The translations under genes and the position numbers were made by a program. From contig NZ_CP033918.1 in the NCBI RefSeq assembly GCF_003815675.1, positions 1,922,001 to 1,986,000 on the forward strand: a DNA stretch of 64,000 nt. The letters are read 5' to 3'. The notes beneath the pieces were generated by a model. It was not told the DNA's origin. It searched no databases and worked only from the letters and a program-made list of their open reading frames with translations. This document shows positions 43,975-53,066 of the stretch, in pieces (within the stretch, counting starts at the first letter, position 1; each line of letters begins with the position of its first letter). The stretch is from Chryseobacterium sp. G0186. Lineage in GTDB: Bacteria; Bacteroidota; Bacteroidia; Flavobacteriales; Weeksellaceae.

Positions 43975-46047
43975 ATGTCATTACACTTTAATCCACGAGA
44001 TATTACATGGCTTGCCTTTAACGAAAGGGTTTTACAGGAAGCTATGGACGAAAAGGTTCCCTTGCATTTAAGAATACGTTTCCTTGGAATTTTTTCCAAT
44101 AATCTGGATGAATTCTTCAGAGTACGGGTTGCAGGATTAAAGCGTGCCATGGATTTTAAAGAAAAGGTTATTGCAGAGTCTTTTTATCAGCCTCCATCGA
44201 AGATTCTTCAGAGAATTAATGAAATTGTGATGAGACATCAGCTGAACTTCGATAAAACCTGGAAAAAGATCCAGGCTGAAATGGCTGATCACAAAGTCTT
44301 CATCAAAAATGCCAAAAATTTAACAGCCAATCAAAAGGAATTTGTCAGAGAATATTTTGATGAGGTAGTGGAATCCAATGTCATTCCTATTCTTCTTCAT
44401 GAAAATACGCCAATGCCCTATCTGAGGGATAAAAGTCTCTATTTGGGGGTTGCCATGAGAAAAAAAGACTGGCAGTATTCCAGCAACTACGCTATTATTG
44501 AAATTCCGTCGCGTTTTGTGGGAAGGTTTGTTTTGCTGCCTACTGAAGATCCGGAAGAAAAGAATGTAATGCTTCTGGAAGATGTAATCACATTCAACCT
44601 GCCGCACATTTTCTCCTATTTCGGATATGATGAATTTGCAGCGAATGCCTTTAAAGTAACTAAGGATGCCGAATTGGACCTGGATAATGATATCCGTACC
44701 AATTTTGCAGAAAAGATAGAAAAAGGACTTAAGAACAGAAGAAAGGGAAAACCTACCCGATTTGTTTTTGATAAGGATATGGATAAAGCCCTATTGGAAC
44801 TTCTTATCCGAAAATTGAATTTAACAAAGAAAGACAGCATCATTCCGGGAGGAAAAATTCATAATTTCAAACACTTCATGGACTTTCCGGATGTTTTTGA
44901 AGCTTATGAAAGACCTGTTGAGAGGACATCCTTTACCCATCAGGCGTTTGAGCATGGAGAAAGGGTAACTGATGTTATTTTAAAGGAAGATATTCTGCTC
45001 ACTTTCCCATATCATAAATACAATCCTGTCATCGATCTTCTTCGTGAGGCAGCCATGGATCCGGATGTAAAATCCATACAAATTACAGCCTATCGTATGG
45101 CAAGCAGTTCAAAGATCATCAATGCATTGATTTATGCTGCAAGAAACGGTAAGGAAGTCACTGTAATGCTTGAACTTCAGGCAAGGTTTGATGAGGAATC
45201 CAACCTGAAATGGAAAGATATGCTGGAACCTGAGGGAATCACTGTTCTTATTGGGCTTCCCAACAAAAAGGTACATGCAAAACTTTGTGTCATCAAGAAA
45301 AGAGCGCATAACAAAACGATTCAGTATGGGTTTGTAAGTACCGGAAACTTTAATGAAAAGACTGCCAGAATTTATGGTGATCATTTGCTTTTGACTTCTG
45401 ACCGTGGCATAATGGCAGACATTAACAAGGTATTCAATGTTCTGAAAAAACCAAAGGATGATTATCTTCCGGTTTTAAAAACCTGTAAAAATTTATTGGT
45501 TTGTCCACAGTTTATGCGGGAGAAGATATTTCATCACATCGACAGGGAAATTGAAGAAGCCAAGGCAGGAAGAAAAGCCGAAATCATTGTAAAGGCCAAT
45601 TCATTAAGTGACAGATTACTGATCGAAAAGCTATATGATTCTGCAAAGGCCGGAGTAATCGTAAGATTAATTGTGCGAGGAATCTACTGTGCCGTCAACC
45701 AAAAGGATTTTAAGGAAAAAATCAAAGCGATAAGTATTGTGGATGAATATCTGGAACATGCCAGAGTAATGTATTTCTATAATAAAGGATCAGAAGATCT
45801 ATATATTTCCTCTGCAGACTGGATGACCAGAAACCTCGATTACAGAATAGAGGCAGCAGCCAAGATCACCGACAAGAATCTTAAAAAGGAATTAAAGGAT
45901 ATTCTCGACATTCAACTCAGAGATAATGTAAAAGCAAGGATTCTAGATAAAGGACTGAGCAACGAATATATAAGAAATGACAAAAAAGAATGCCGCTCAC
46001 AAATAGAAACCTATAAATATTTAAAGGCTAAAACAAGCAAAAAATGA
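43975..46047 (+). CDS. ppk1: Polyphosphate kinase 1
   Basis: Makes inorganic polyphosphate from ATP at the membrane. The 690-residue protein has the N-terminal NPRDITWLAFNERVLQEAMD and FFRVRVAGLKR, and the phospho-His catalytic motif KVHAKLCVIKKR, then a second PLD-like half with YISSADWMTRNLDYR. Length is canonical. Coupled to ppx by a 4-bp ATGA overlap. Confidence 0.97.
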   Translation: MSLHFNPRDITWLAFNERVLQEAMDEKVPLHLRIRFLGIFSNNLDEFFRVRVAGLKRAMDFKEKVIAESFYQPPSKILQRINEIVMRHQLNFDKTWKKIQAEMADHKVFIKNAKNLTANQKEFVREYFDEVVESNVIPILLHENTPMPYLRDKSLYLGVAMRKKDWQYSSNYAIIEIPSRFVGRFVLLPTEDPEEKNVMLLEDVITFNLPHIFSYFGYDEFAANAFKVTKDAELDLDNDIRTNFAEKIEKGLKNRRKGKPTRFVFDKDMDKALLELLIRKLNLTKKDSIIPGGKIHNFKHFMDFPDVFEAYERPVERTSFTHQAFEHGERVTDVILKEDILLTFPYHKYNPVIDLLREAAMDPDVKSIQITAYRMASSSKIINALIYAARNGKEVTVMLELQARFDEESNLKWKDMLEPEGITVLIGLPNKKVHAKLCVIKKRAHNKTIQYGFVSTGNFNEKTARIYGDHLLLTSDRGIMADINKVFNVLKKPKDDYLPVLKTCKNLLVCPQFMREKIFHHIDREIEEAKAGRKAEIIVKANSLSDRLLIEKLYDSAKAGVIVRLIVRGIYCAVNQKDFKEKIKAISIVDEYLEHARVMYFYNKGSEDLYISSADWMTRNLDYRIEAAAKITDKNLKKELKDILDIQLRDNVKARILDKGLSNEYIRNDKKECRSQIETYKYLKAKTSKK

Positions 46048-46928
46048 AGATAGCAGCTATAGACATAGGAAGTAATGCAGCCAGACTTCTCATCAATGAA
46101 GTAAAAACAAATAATAAAAAACCGGAATTTATTAAACTGAATCTCCTGAGAATCCCCCTGAGATTGGGAATGGATGTTTTCACCATAGGAAAGATCGGTT
46201 CAGAAAGAGAAAAAATGGTCATCGATTCTATGAAGATATTCAGTGACCTGATGAAAATTTATAAGGTAGATCATTACAGAGCCTGCGCCACGAGTGCCAT
46301 GCGTGATGCAGCCAACGGAAATGAAATTATAGAACATGTAAAGGAAACCTCAGGAATCAATATTGAGATCATCTCGGGAGACGAAGAAGCTACTCTTATT
46401 TATGAAAATCATGTAGCAGAGGGACTTGACAAAGATTTTGCTTATTTATACATTGACGTAGGAGGAGGATCCACCGAGCTTACATTCTACGAAAACGATA
46501 AAATGGTGTACGAAAGATCTTTCAACATCGGAACCATTCGTCTTCTCAATAATCTTGTTACTGAAGATAATTGGAAAGAAATGAAAGAGCAAATCAAGGA
46601 GAATATTGTCAGCAAAAAACCAATTGTTGCCATCGGATCCGGAGGAAATATCAATAAAGTTTTCTCCATGAGTAAAACCAAGGATGGAAAACCAATGTCT
46701 GCTTCTCATTTGAAAAAAGCCTACAAAGAGTTCAATGAACTTTCAGTAGAGGAAAGAATGACTAAATACAGTCTTAGGGAAGACAGAGCCGATGTTTTGG
46801 TTCATGCCTTAAATATTTTCAACAATGTGATGGCCTGGTCAGACATCAACCGAATCTTTGTTCCGAAGATTTCCGTTGCAGATGGTTTGATTCAAAACAT
46901 CTACAGTCAGTTACAGGATAAAAAATAG
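46044..46928 (+). CDS. Exopolyphosphatase (Ppx/GppA family)
   Basis: Degrades polyphosphate (or pppGpp). 294 residues, the short form without the C-terminal HD-like region. Actin-like fold motifs: AAIDIGSNAARLLI (phosphate 1), ACATSAMRDAANG, ISGDEEATLIYENHVA, and DVGGGSTELTFY (phosphate 2). The ATG overlaps the ppk1 stop (ATGA), so synthesis and breakdown enzymes are translationally coupled. Confidence 0.93.
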   Translation: MKIAAIDIGSNAARLLINEVKTNNKKPEFIKLNLLRIPLRLGMDVFTIGKIGSEREKMVIDSMKIFSDLMKIYKVDHYRACATSAMRDAANGNEIIEHVKETSGINIEIISGDEEATLIYENHVAEGLDKDFAYLYIDVGGGSTELTFYENDKMVYERSFNIGTIRLLNNLVTEDNWKEMKEQIKENIVSKKPIVAIGSGGNINKVFSMSKTKDGKPMSASHLKKAYKEFNELSVEERMTKYSLREDRADVLVHALNIFNNVMAWSDINRIFVPKISVADGLIQNIYSQLQDKK

Positions 46929-46950
46929 TTTTTAAAATATACTCTATTCA

Positions 46951-46986
46951 AAGCCGGACAGTTATTTGTCCGGTTTTCTTTTTTTA
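46951..46986 (+). terminator. Terminator of the ppk1-ppx operon
   Basis: 10-bp stem AAGCCGGACA (46951-46960) with TGTCCGGTTT (46967-46976), followed by TCTTTTTTT. Confidence 0.85.
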
Positions 46987-47070
46987 ATAAATGGTTTTCA
47001 AATGATATATCTTCATCATAAATCCGTGAGATTGATGTCATCTTCGAGAGCTATTTTTTTCGTAATTTCA

Positions 47071-47137
47071 GGTTTTGGCTAAAGCCGAATTGGATTATGT
47101 TTTACATGAAAGCGGACTTTAGTCCGCTCCTATTGAA
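47071..47137. repeat. Chryseobacterium-type intergenic palindromic repeat unit
   Basis: Two imperfect GC-rich dyads, GGCTAAAGCC (47077-47087 region) and AGCGGACTTTAGTCCGCT (47111-47128), about 30 bp apart in AT-rich DNA, followed by CCTATTGAA. The pattern recalls a multicopy 'CTAAAG' hairpin family I associate with Chryseobacterium genomes. Only this copy is in the window, so multicopy status is from memory. The rest of the gap 46987-47226 holds nothing else I can name. Confidence 0.5.
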
Positions 47138-47226
47138 TTTTAATACTTAATTTTTTATTATTTAATTAAAAAAATTTAAAGTAAAACCTCATCTCCAACC
47201 GTCATAAAACTATCAATAGCAAAACA

Positions 47227-47880
47227 ATGAACTCAATTAAAGTAATTCTTACAGGAGCCACAGGAATGGTAGGTGAAGGGGTATTAATGGAATGTCTTGA
47301 GAATCCGAATGTTTCAGAAATCCTAAGCATAGGCAGAAAATCCTCCGGAAAAAAGCATCCTAAACTAAAAGAATATCTTGTTCCCGATTTTTTATCAATA
47401 GGCCTCAATGATGAAAACCTCAAAGGTTATGATGCCTGTTTCTTTTGTGCAGGGATCAGCAGCGTAGGAATGAATGAGGAAGATTATACCAGAATCACCT
47501 ACGATACAACCATTCATTTTGCAGAAGCTGTTTTGCACCAAAACCCGGAAATGGTCTTCAACTATGTTTCAGGAGCGAGCACTGACAGTACAGAAAGTGG
47601 GAAGACTATGTGGGCCAAGGTAAAAGGAAGAACTGAAAACGCTTTAAAAAAAATGAATTTCAGAGGAACTTACAATTTCCGACCTGGCTTTATGAAACCT
47701 GTTGACGGTCAATTGAATGTAAAATGGTTCTTTAAACCTTTTATTTGGTTTTTCCCTATTTTTTTACCGTCAAAATCATTAACTTTACACGAGGTGGGTA
47801 GAGCAATGATCAATGCCGTACAAAAAGGGTATCCTACATCAACTTTAGAAATTCGAGATATTAAAAATTTAGCGATATGA
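47227..47880 (+). CDS. NAD(P)-binding Rossmann protein (atypical SDR/NmrA-like)
   Basis: A 217-residue cytoplasmic protein with TGATGMVGEG as the nucleotide loop, CFFCAGIS as a second strand, and YVSGASTDSTESGKTMWAKV, which holds the Ser and Lys that match an extended-SDR Tyr/Lys region but without the catalytic Tyr in YxxxK form. Probably binds NAD(P)H; enzymatic role unclear. Followed by a micro-gene overlapping by 4 bp. Confidence 0.8.
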   Translation: MNSIKVILTGATGMVGEGVLMECLENPNVSEILSIGRKSSGKKHPKLKEYLVPDFLSIGLNDENLKGYDACFFCAGISSVGMNEEDYTRITYDTTIHFAEAVLHQNPEMVFNYVSGASTDSTESGKTMWAKVKGRTENALKKMNFRGTYNFRPGFMKPVDGQLNVKWFFKPFIWFFPIFLPSKSLTLHEVGRAMINAVQKGYPTSTLEIRDIKNLAI

Positions 47881-48026
47881 GAGCCATGTTAAGAAGAATT
47901 GTTCTGGTTATTTTTGTACTCTTGCTTCTGACTGCCGTTTCAGGATTTTTCTATATGCAGAAACATCCTTTGGAGGGAGGAAAGTCAGGGGCTATTTTAA
48001 ATTTTTCCGGTAAGCCTGCCAAATAG
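47877..48026 (+). CDS. Translationally coupled 49-residue membrane micro-protein
   Basis: The ATG overlaps the previous stop (ATGA). The product MRAMLRRIVLVIFVLLLLTA is followed by a hydrophobic helix to about residue 28, then MQKHPLEGGKSGAILNFSGK. A single N-terminal membrane anchor or uncleaved signal. Its start resembles the N-terminus of some membrane-anchored metallo-hydrolases, but no such domain follows, so it may be a remnant. Real translation is supported only by the overlap. Confidence 0.45.
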   Translation: MRAMLRRIVLVIFVLLLLTAVSGFFYMQKHPLEGGKSGAILNFSGKPAK

Positions 48027-48167
48027 CTGAATTACAAAATGTATTGCCCATCAATAATTTTATCTTTTATCAGAAATAAACCTATTTTTTAAACATTTCT
48101 TAAAATTCCATTAAAATAGTTGCGAAACATAAAGTTCATTTTTGTATTCATCTAACTGAAGTAAAAA

Positions 48168-51100
48168 ATGATCAACAACTACTTATTAAAAGGGTCTGTT
48201 ATAGCTGCATTCTTTTTACACAGCGGCCTTTTTGGACAGACACTGATTCATTACTGGAATTTTAACAATAGTACTTCCTCAACCTCTATCACTACGCCGT
48301 CTTCTACATTGGCTAATGGCTCTCTTGTGGCATTAGCAGGGGGAACAAGCGTGATAGATTTTGCTAATGGTACCGGACAAAACTTTAATATTGATAATTT
48401 AAATGCCAGAAACGGGGAGGTACCGGGAACTCATTTGAGGTTTAATAATCCTATTGGCGGTGCTTTACAATTCAATCTGCCAACCACAGGATATAATAAT
48501 GTCATTGTAAAGTTTACGACCAGAAGATCGGCACAGGGAGCAGGAACACAAACTTGGTCTTATACAACGGATGGGTCCACTTTTATTCCTTATCAGACCG
48601 TTACCCCGCAAGATGCCAATCCGCAATTGATCACCCTTAATTTTTCTGCCATTGCAGGAGTTTCCAATAACCCCAACTTTAAATTAAAGGTTGAATTCTC
48701 TGCAACAGGAGGTGGAACCGGTGGTAACAACCGTTTTGATAATTTTACGGTGGACGCAACACCTGCCGGAGGTATAGACACCACTCCTCCTACAGCAACT
48801 TATCTTCCCTCACACAATACCAATAATGCTTCTACTGTTGTAAACCCAACCATTTCCTTTAATGAAAATGTAAGGCTGATCGACAACTCCGCGATTAACG
48901 ATTCTAATGCACAAAATCTTGTAGAACTCCGTTTGGGAAATTCTACAGGCACACAGGTTCCCTTTACCACTAATTTCAGCAATAACACCATCACCATTAT
49001 TCCTGCTTCCGGTCTGGTACCGGGACAAACCTATTATCTGGCACTTAAGCCCAACACCGTAGAAGATGTAAGTGATAATGCATTAACAGCGACTACCTTC
49101 AGCACGTTTACAACAGCCGGAACTTCAATTTCTCTTGATAAAAATTTCATAAAAGTCAATGAAAATGCAGGAAACCTGGCTTTTAAGATCAATGTTGCCA
49201 ACCCATCAAATGCTACGGTGAATCTGGTTGTGAAACCAGCTCCGTTCAGTACAGCAGACAGCAATGATTTTACCTTGACGAATCAAACCATCAATATAAA
49301 TCCGTCCACAACAAGTTACACAGTCAATATTCCTATTATTGATGATACATTGGAAGAACAGAATGCGGAATATTTTGTGGTAAGTCTGGAAAGTCCAACG
49401 GGAGCAACCATTTCCGGAGATCCGTCAGCTACGATTTATATTGTAGACAATGATAAACCTGCTCCTGTTCCATCCCATCAGATTCAATTGAATTATATCG
49501 GAAGCTTTGATCCTTCCGGAAACAATAACAGTTCTACAGAAATTGTAGTTCATGATCAGGCCACTCAACGATTATTTACCATTAGCTCTATTACAGATGT
49601 TTTTGATATCATTGATTTCAGTACTCCTACTACTCCATCAGTGATCAAGACAGTAAATATGGCTCCTTATGGCGGAATTACCAGTATTGCTGTAAAAAAT
49701 GGAATTATTGCCGCTGCCTCTCCGAATACAGACCCTCAGCAAAATGGATCTGTTGTTTTCTTTGATATCAACGGAAACTTTCTGAAGCAGGTTACTGTAG
49801 GAGCTTTACCGGATATGGTAACCTTTAGCCCTGACGGAACAAAGGTGGTTACAGCCAATGAAGGAGAACCGAATGATGCCTACACTGTAGACCCTGAAGG
49901 AACCATCAGTATTATTGATATTTCAGGAGGAATCAGCAATCTTACACAAACGAATGTCACCACACTGAACTTCAACAGTTTTGATTCTCAGGTTGCTGCA
50001 TTGGCTGCCACTGGTTTACGAAAAGTAAGAACCAACAATACTCTTTCTCAGGATCTGGAGCCTGAATACGTCACCATAAGTGCAGACAGTAAAAAAGCCT
50101 GGATAACACTTCAGGAAAATAATGCCATCGCTGAGGTTGATCTTATGAACAAGACGATTACAGGCATTTGGGGACTAGGAAAAAAGGATATGAGTCTGCC
50201 AGGGAATGGTTTTGATGCCTCAGACAACAATGGAGAGGTTCTTATTGCCAACTGGCCGGTAAAAGCATATTATCTTCCTGATGCAGTACAAAATTATAAG
50301 GTTGGAAATACCAACTACATTGTCACAGCCAATGAAGGGGATGAAAAAGATCTTTCCGGATATAGTGAGAGAACAACTGTTGGTGCTAACAATTATACTT
50401 TGGATCCTGTTATTTTCCCTAATGCCAATATCTTAAAGGCTTCTCATAATCTGGGAAGATTCAGGGTGTCTTCAGCTACCGGAAATACGGATGGTGATTC
50501 AGATTTTGAGGAAATTGCCGCCTTAGGAGCACGCTCGTTCTCAATTTTTAATGCAGATACGAGACAGCAGGTTTATGACAGTGGAGATCAGTTTGAAAGA
50601 TATATTACAGCCAATCATCCTCTCCTATTCAATGTAGACAATGAATCCAATACCCTTAAAAGCCGAAGCCGAGCCAAAGGACCTGAACCGGAAGGTGTTG
50701 CTCTTGGAAACATCAATGGGCAGACTTATGCATTCATCACACTGGAAAGAACTGGTGGGGTAATGGCTTACAATATTACTGACCCAACCCATCCTACATT
50801 CACAGACTATAAACATTCCCGCTCCACTTCTGCTTATGGTGGCGACAATGGTCCTGAAGGGATTATCTATATCGCTCCTGAAAATACCACAACCAATAAG
50901 GGCTATGTGATTATTGCCAATGAAATCAGCGGTACTTTATCCATGTACGAGGTGGCTGCAGCGCCAACTTTGGGAATCGGAGAGATACCATCTGAAAAGA
51001 CCACATTTAATGTATTTCCAAATCCTGTAAACAAAGGAAATACTTTATACTTCAACAGAAAACAGGACTATGAATTGTATGATCTGTCAGGAAAACTGAT

Positions 51101-51206
51101 TGGAAAAGAGAAAAATGCTTTCACAATAAATACCTCAGCTCTTTCTACAGGGGTTTACCTTATCAAAACCTCGGAAGGTCATCTGAAGAGACTTATTGTA
51201 AAGTAG
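48168..51206 (+). CDS. T9SS-exported choice-of-anchor I protein with Ig-like and Calx-beta domains
   Basis: A 1012-residue secreted protein (signal peptide ends GLFGQ). Domain order by pattern: N-terminal beta sandwich (about 25-195, LIHYWNFNNS start); Big_5 Ig-like (about 200-310, DTTPPTATYLPSHNT); Calx-beta-like (about 315-415, FIKVNENAGNLAFKINVANP); choice-of-anchor I beta-propeller-like domain (about 430-915, with ANEGEPNDAYTVDPEGTISI and RAKGPEPEGVALGNINGQTY); T9SS type A sorting domain at the end (FNVFPNPVNKGNTLYF, STGVYLIKTSEGHLKRLIVK). The anchor domain resembles alkaline phosphatase/phytase-like surface proteins; catalytic activity is not evident. Exported and anchored to the outer surface. 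Confidence 0.85.
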   Translation: MINNYLLKGSVIAAFFLHSGLFGQTLIHYWNFNNSTSSTSITTPSSTLANGSLVALAGGTSVIDFANGTGQNFNIDNLNARNGEVPGTHLRFNNPIGGALQFNLPTTGYNNVIVKFTTRRSAQGAGTQTWSYTTDGSTFIPYQTVTPQDANPQLITLNFSAIAGVSNNPNFKLKVEFSATGGGTGGNNRFDNFTVDATPAGGIDTTPPTATYLPSHNTNNASTVVNPTISFNENVRLIDNSAINDSNAQNLVELRLGNSTGTQVPFTTNFSNNTITIIPASGLVPGQTYYLALKPNTVEDVSDNALTATTFSTFTTAGTSISLDKNFIKVNENAGNLAFKINVANPSNATVNLVVKPAPFSTADSNDFTLTNQTININPSTTSYTVNIPIIDDTLEEQNAEYFVVSLESPTGATISGDPSATIYIVDNDKPAPVPSHQIQLNYIGSFDPSGNNNSSTEIVVHDQATQRLFTISSITDVFDIIDFSTPTTPSVIKTVNMAPYGGITSIAVKNGIIAAASPNTDPQQNGSVVFFDINGNFLKQVTVGALPDMVTFSPDGTKVVTANEGEPNDAYTVDPEGTISIIDISGGISNLTQTNVTTLNFNSFDSQVAALAATGLRKVRTNNTLSQDLEPEYVTISADSKKAWITLQENNAIAEVDLMNKTITGIWGLGKKDMSLPGNGFDASDNNGEVLIANWPVKAYYLPDAVQNYKVGNTNYIVTANEGDEKDLSGYSERTTVGANNYTLDPVIFPNANILKASHNLGRFRVSSATGNTDGDSDFEEIAALGARSFSIFNADTRQQVYDSGDQFERYITANHPLLFNVDNESNTLKSRSRAKGPEPEGVALGNINGQTYAFITLERTGGVMAYNITDPTHPTFTDYKHSRSTSAYGGDNGPEGIIYIAPENTTTNKGYVIIANEISGTLSMYEVAAAPTLGIGEIPSEKTTFNVFPNPVNKGNTLYFNRKQDYELYDLSGKLIGKEKNAFTINTSALSTGVYLIKTSEGHLKRLIVK

Positions 51207-51228
51207 ATTATATTTTACGATTTGATGT

Positions 51229-51252
51229 AAGCTCCTTAATGGGAGCTTTTTT
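51229..51252 (+). terminator. Terminator of the choice-of-anchor protein gene
   Basis: AAGCTCC with GGGAGCTT, TTAAT loop, then TTTTTT. Confidence 0.75.
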
Positions 51253-51367
51253 ATTAAGCCTCTATTCTTGCTAAGAATTGATTTTTTCTAAAAATATTTA
51301 ACTTTTGATTAACAAGGGAAAAATTATTTTATATCTATATTTATCACCAACAAAAACCAAATTCAAA

Positions 51368-51757
51368 ATGAAAAGTATTACAGCAACAGCTATTTTGGCC
51401 ATTTTATTCCTGGGAACAGGTAAGGCTTTTTCTCAATCCAGAAAATCAGAAACGACAAAAGGGACAGAACAATCCAGTGATAAAAAAATAGAGGTAGAAG
51501 GCGTTGGCCATAAGCTCAATTATACCCTTAATGGTGGAACAGTTGAGGTTTCAGGAGGAGATAATACCGTAACGATTAAGGGAAATGCAAAAAAGATCTC
51601 CGTTTCGGGCACCGGAAATAAAGTATATATTGATAGAGTAGACAAAGTAGCGATAGAAGGGGGTAATAATACCGTATACTACAAAACAGCCGGAACAAAA
51701 TCAGGAAAACCGGATGCTTCACTTACAGGAGTAGGAAATAAGGTAGTGAAGCAATAA
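51368..51757 (+). CDS. Secreted DUF3060-like protein
   Basis: A 129-residue exported protein. I use the ATG at 51368 because the frame's earlier ATG (51305) would add a non-signal N-terminus. Signal peptide ends AFSQ. The mature part carries short repeated beta turns: GVGHKLNYTLNGGTVEVSGG, DNTVTIKG, GTGNKVYID, GGNNTVYYK, TGVGNKV. These form a parallel-beta-type stack as in DUF3060. No activity known; could be a cell-surface adhesive. Confidence 0.7.
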   Translation: MKSITATAILAILFLGTGKAFSQSRKSETTKGTEQSSDKKIEVEGVGHKLNYTLNGGTVEVSGGDNTVTIKGNAKKISVSGTGNKVYIDRVDKVAIEGGNNTVYYKTAGTKSGKPDASLTGVGNKVVKQ

Positions 51758-51784
51758 TTTTTTTCCTTAGAAATTATCAATTGT

Positions 51785-52495
51785 ATGTTTGGATTTGCAT
51801 TAGATACAGGTAAAGATCCTGAAATTATAAGTTTTATCGAAAATGTAAAAAATATTGAAGGATCTTCTTTTATTGTTTATAAAAAAATTAGGCTTATTAA
51901 TGTTCATAATGTCTCGAGCATTAAATATGCTATCGAAAAATCATTAAAAACTTATGAAAATAATGGTTTTATTTATATACTTGATCAACAAAAGAAAATA
52001 GTATCAGGCACTTTTATAAGTAATATTAAAATAATCAAATCCAAACGTAACAATATTACCTTATGTGGCATGGTATGGTGCCAACCCAAAGGTTATCAGA
52101 AAGCCTGGCATATGAAAGTTAATAATGAGATTATTGAAAAGGATATTTGGAAAACTTTTAAAAAAAATGAATTGCAAGGCTGGCTTGTATATGCTTTAAA
52201 TTCTAATGAGTGTAATATTAAAAAAGATAATATTAAAATTGAACTTGACGGAAATCTTTTTCATAATGTAGACAGTTTCTTTTGTGCTTTAGGAGAAGAA
52301 GTTAATGGCCCTGGAGGATATTTTGGTCGTAATTTGTATGCTTTGGATGATTGCCTGAGAGGAGACTTTGGGGTAAAATCTATTTCAGAATTCACCTGGA
52401 TTAATCATCGAAGGAGTAAAAAGCTTTTCAAAACACAATTCATTGAAATAATCAATATTTTTGAAAAATATGATGTCAAGGTTTTATTAAGCTAA
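51785..52495 (+). CDS. Barstar-family immunity protein with N-terminal extension
   Basis: A 236-residue cytoplasmic protein. The C-terminal 95 residues match barstar: IELDGNLFHNVDSFFCALGE, then YFGRNLYALDDCLRGDFG, the latter containing the conserved N-LxALxDCL helix that contacts barnase. The first about 145 residues (FALDTGKDPEIISFIENVKN...) are an unrecognised domain. Codon use is visibly more AT-rich than the neighbours, consistent with recent acquisition. Barstar-fold proteins neutralise barnase-like RNases; no such toxin is adjacent, so it is an orphan immunity gene or a non-immunity family member. Confidence 0.75.
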   Translation: MFGFALDTGKDPEIISFIENVKNIEGSSFIVYKKIRLINVHNVSSIKYAIEKSLKTYENNGFIYILDQQKKIVSGTFISNIKIIKSKRNNITLCGMVWCQPKGYQKAWHMKVNNEIIEKDIWKTFKKNELQGWLVYALNSNECNIKKDNIKIELDGNLFHNVDSFFCALGEEVNGPGGYFGRNLYALDDCLRGDFGVKSISEFTWINHRRSKKLFKTQFIEIINIFEKYDVKVLLS

Positions 52496-52589
52496 AACAT
52501 TAAAAATAGTAAGTATCCTTAAAAATATAAACTTCCTCCATAATTATATAACAACCTGACTCCTATTCATTCTAATTTTATACCGCGAA

Positions 52590-52997
52590 ATGAAAAGAGT
52601 CTTTCACATACTGTTTATCCTCCTTTACATTGTAGTTTCTTCAGGGTTTACTACCAGTAAGCACATATGCAAGGGGAATGCGAGTGAAGTACATGTAGGT
52701 CTGAAAAAACTCTCGGATCTGGACTGCCCGAAATGCAGTGCCAATAAGCAAAAAAATCACAGCAAATGCTGTAAACTGGAAGTAAAAAAAATCTGCAAAG
52801 AAGACAATCTTCCTCATTCTTACAAAAATTCGCCGGTAAAATTCTTATCAGCATCCATTCCTTATTATCATCTGGGGACTGTATTTGATCAGGCATTAGC
52901 TATTGATCCTGAAAAATACACTTCTTATTTTGATCCCTCAAAATACCATCTCAACTACCCCTCCCTTTTCATTCTTCACTGCGTTTACAGAATTTAG
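52590..52997 (+). CDS. HYC_CC_PP-family small exported cysteine-rich protein
   Basis: A 135-residue exported protein with signal peptide (ends SSGFTTS). It carries H25-I-C27 in place of the usual HYC, C46-x2-C49, the C60-C61 pair in NHSKCCKLEV, and C69. The pattern fits the HYC_CC_PP family of flavobacteria, except that the trailing PP is not obvious. Its Cys spacing suggests metal binding. Immediately precedes the tripartite efflux operon (69 bp gap) and may be a periplasmic metal-binding partner. Function unproven. Confidence 0.7.
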   Translation: MKRVFHILFILLYIVVSSGFTTSKHICKGNASEVHVGLKKLSDLDCPKCSANKQKNHSKCCKLEVKKICKEDNLPHSYKNSPVKFLSASIPYYHLGTVFDQALAIDPEKYTSYFDPSKYHLNYPSLFILHCVYRI

Positions 52998-53066
52998 AAT
53001 ACTTTGAATCATAGCATGATCCCAATCGGGACCCTTATTTTTCAATTTTAATTCTAAAAATATTCT

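Noticed and set aside
49000..51206. Phytase-like enzyme call for the choice-of-anchor protein
   Set aside because: Domain resemblance is structural only; no catalytic residues could be identified.
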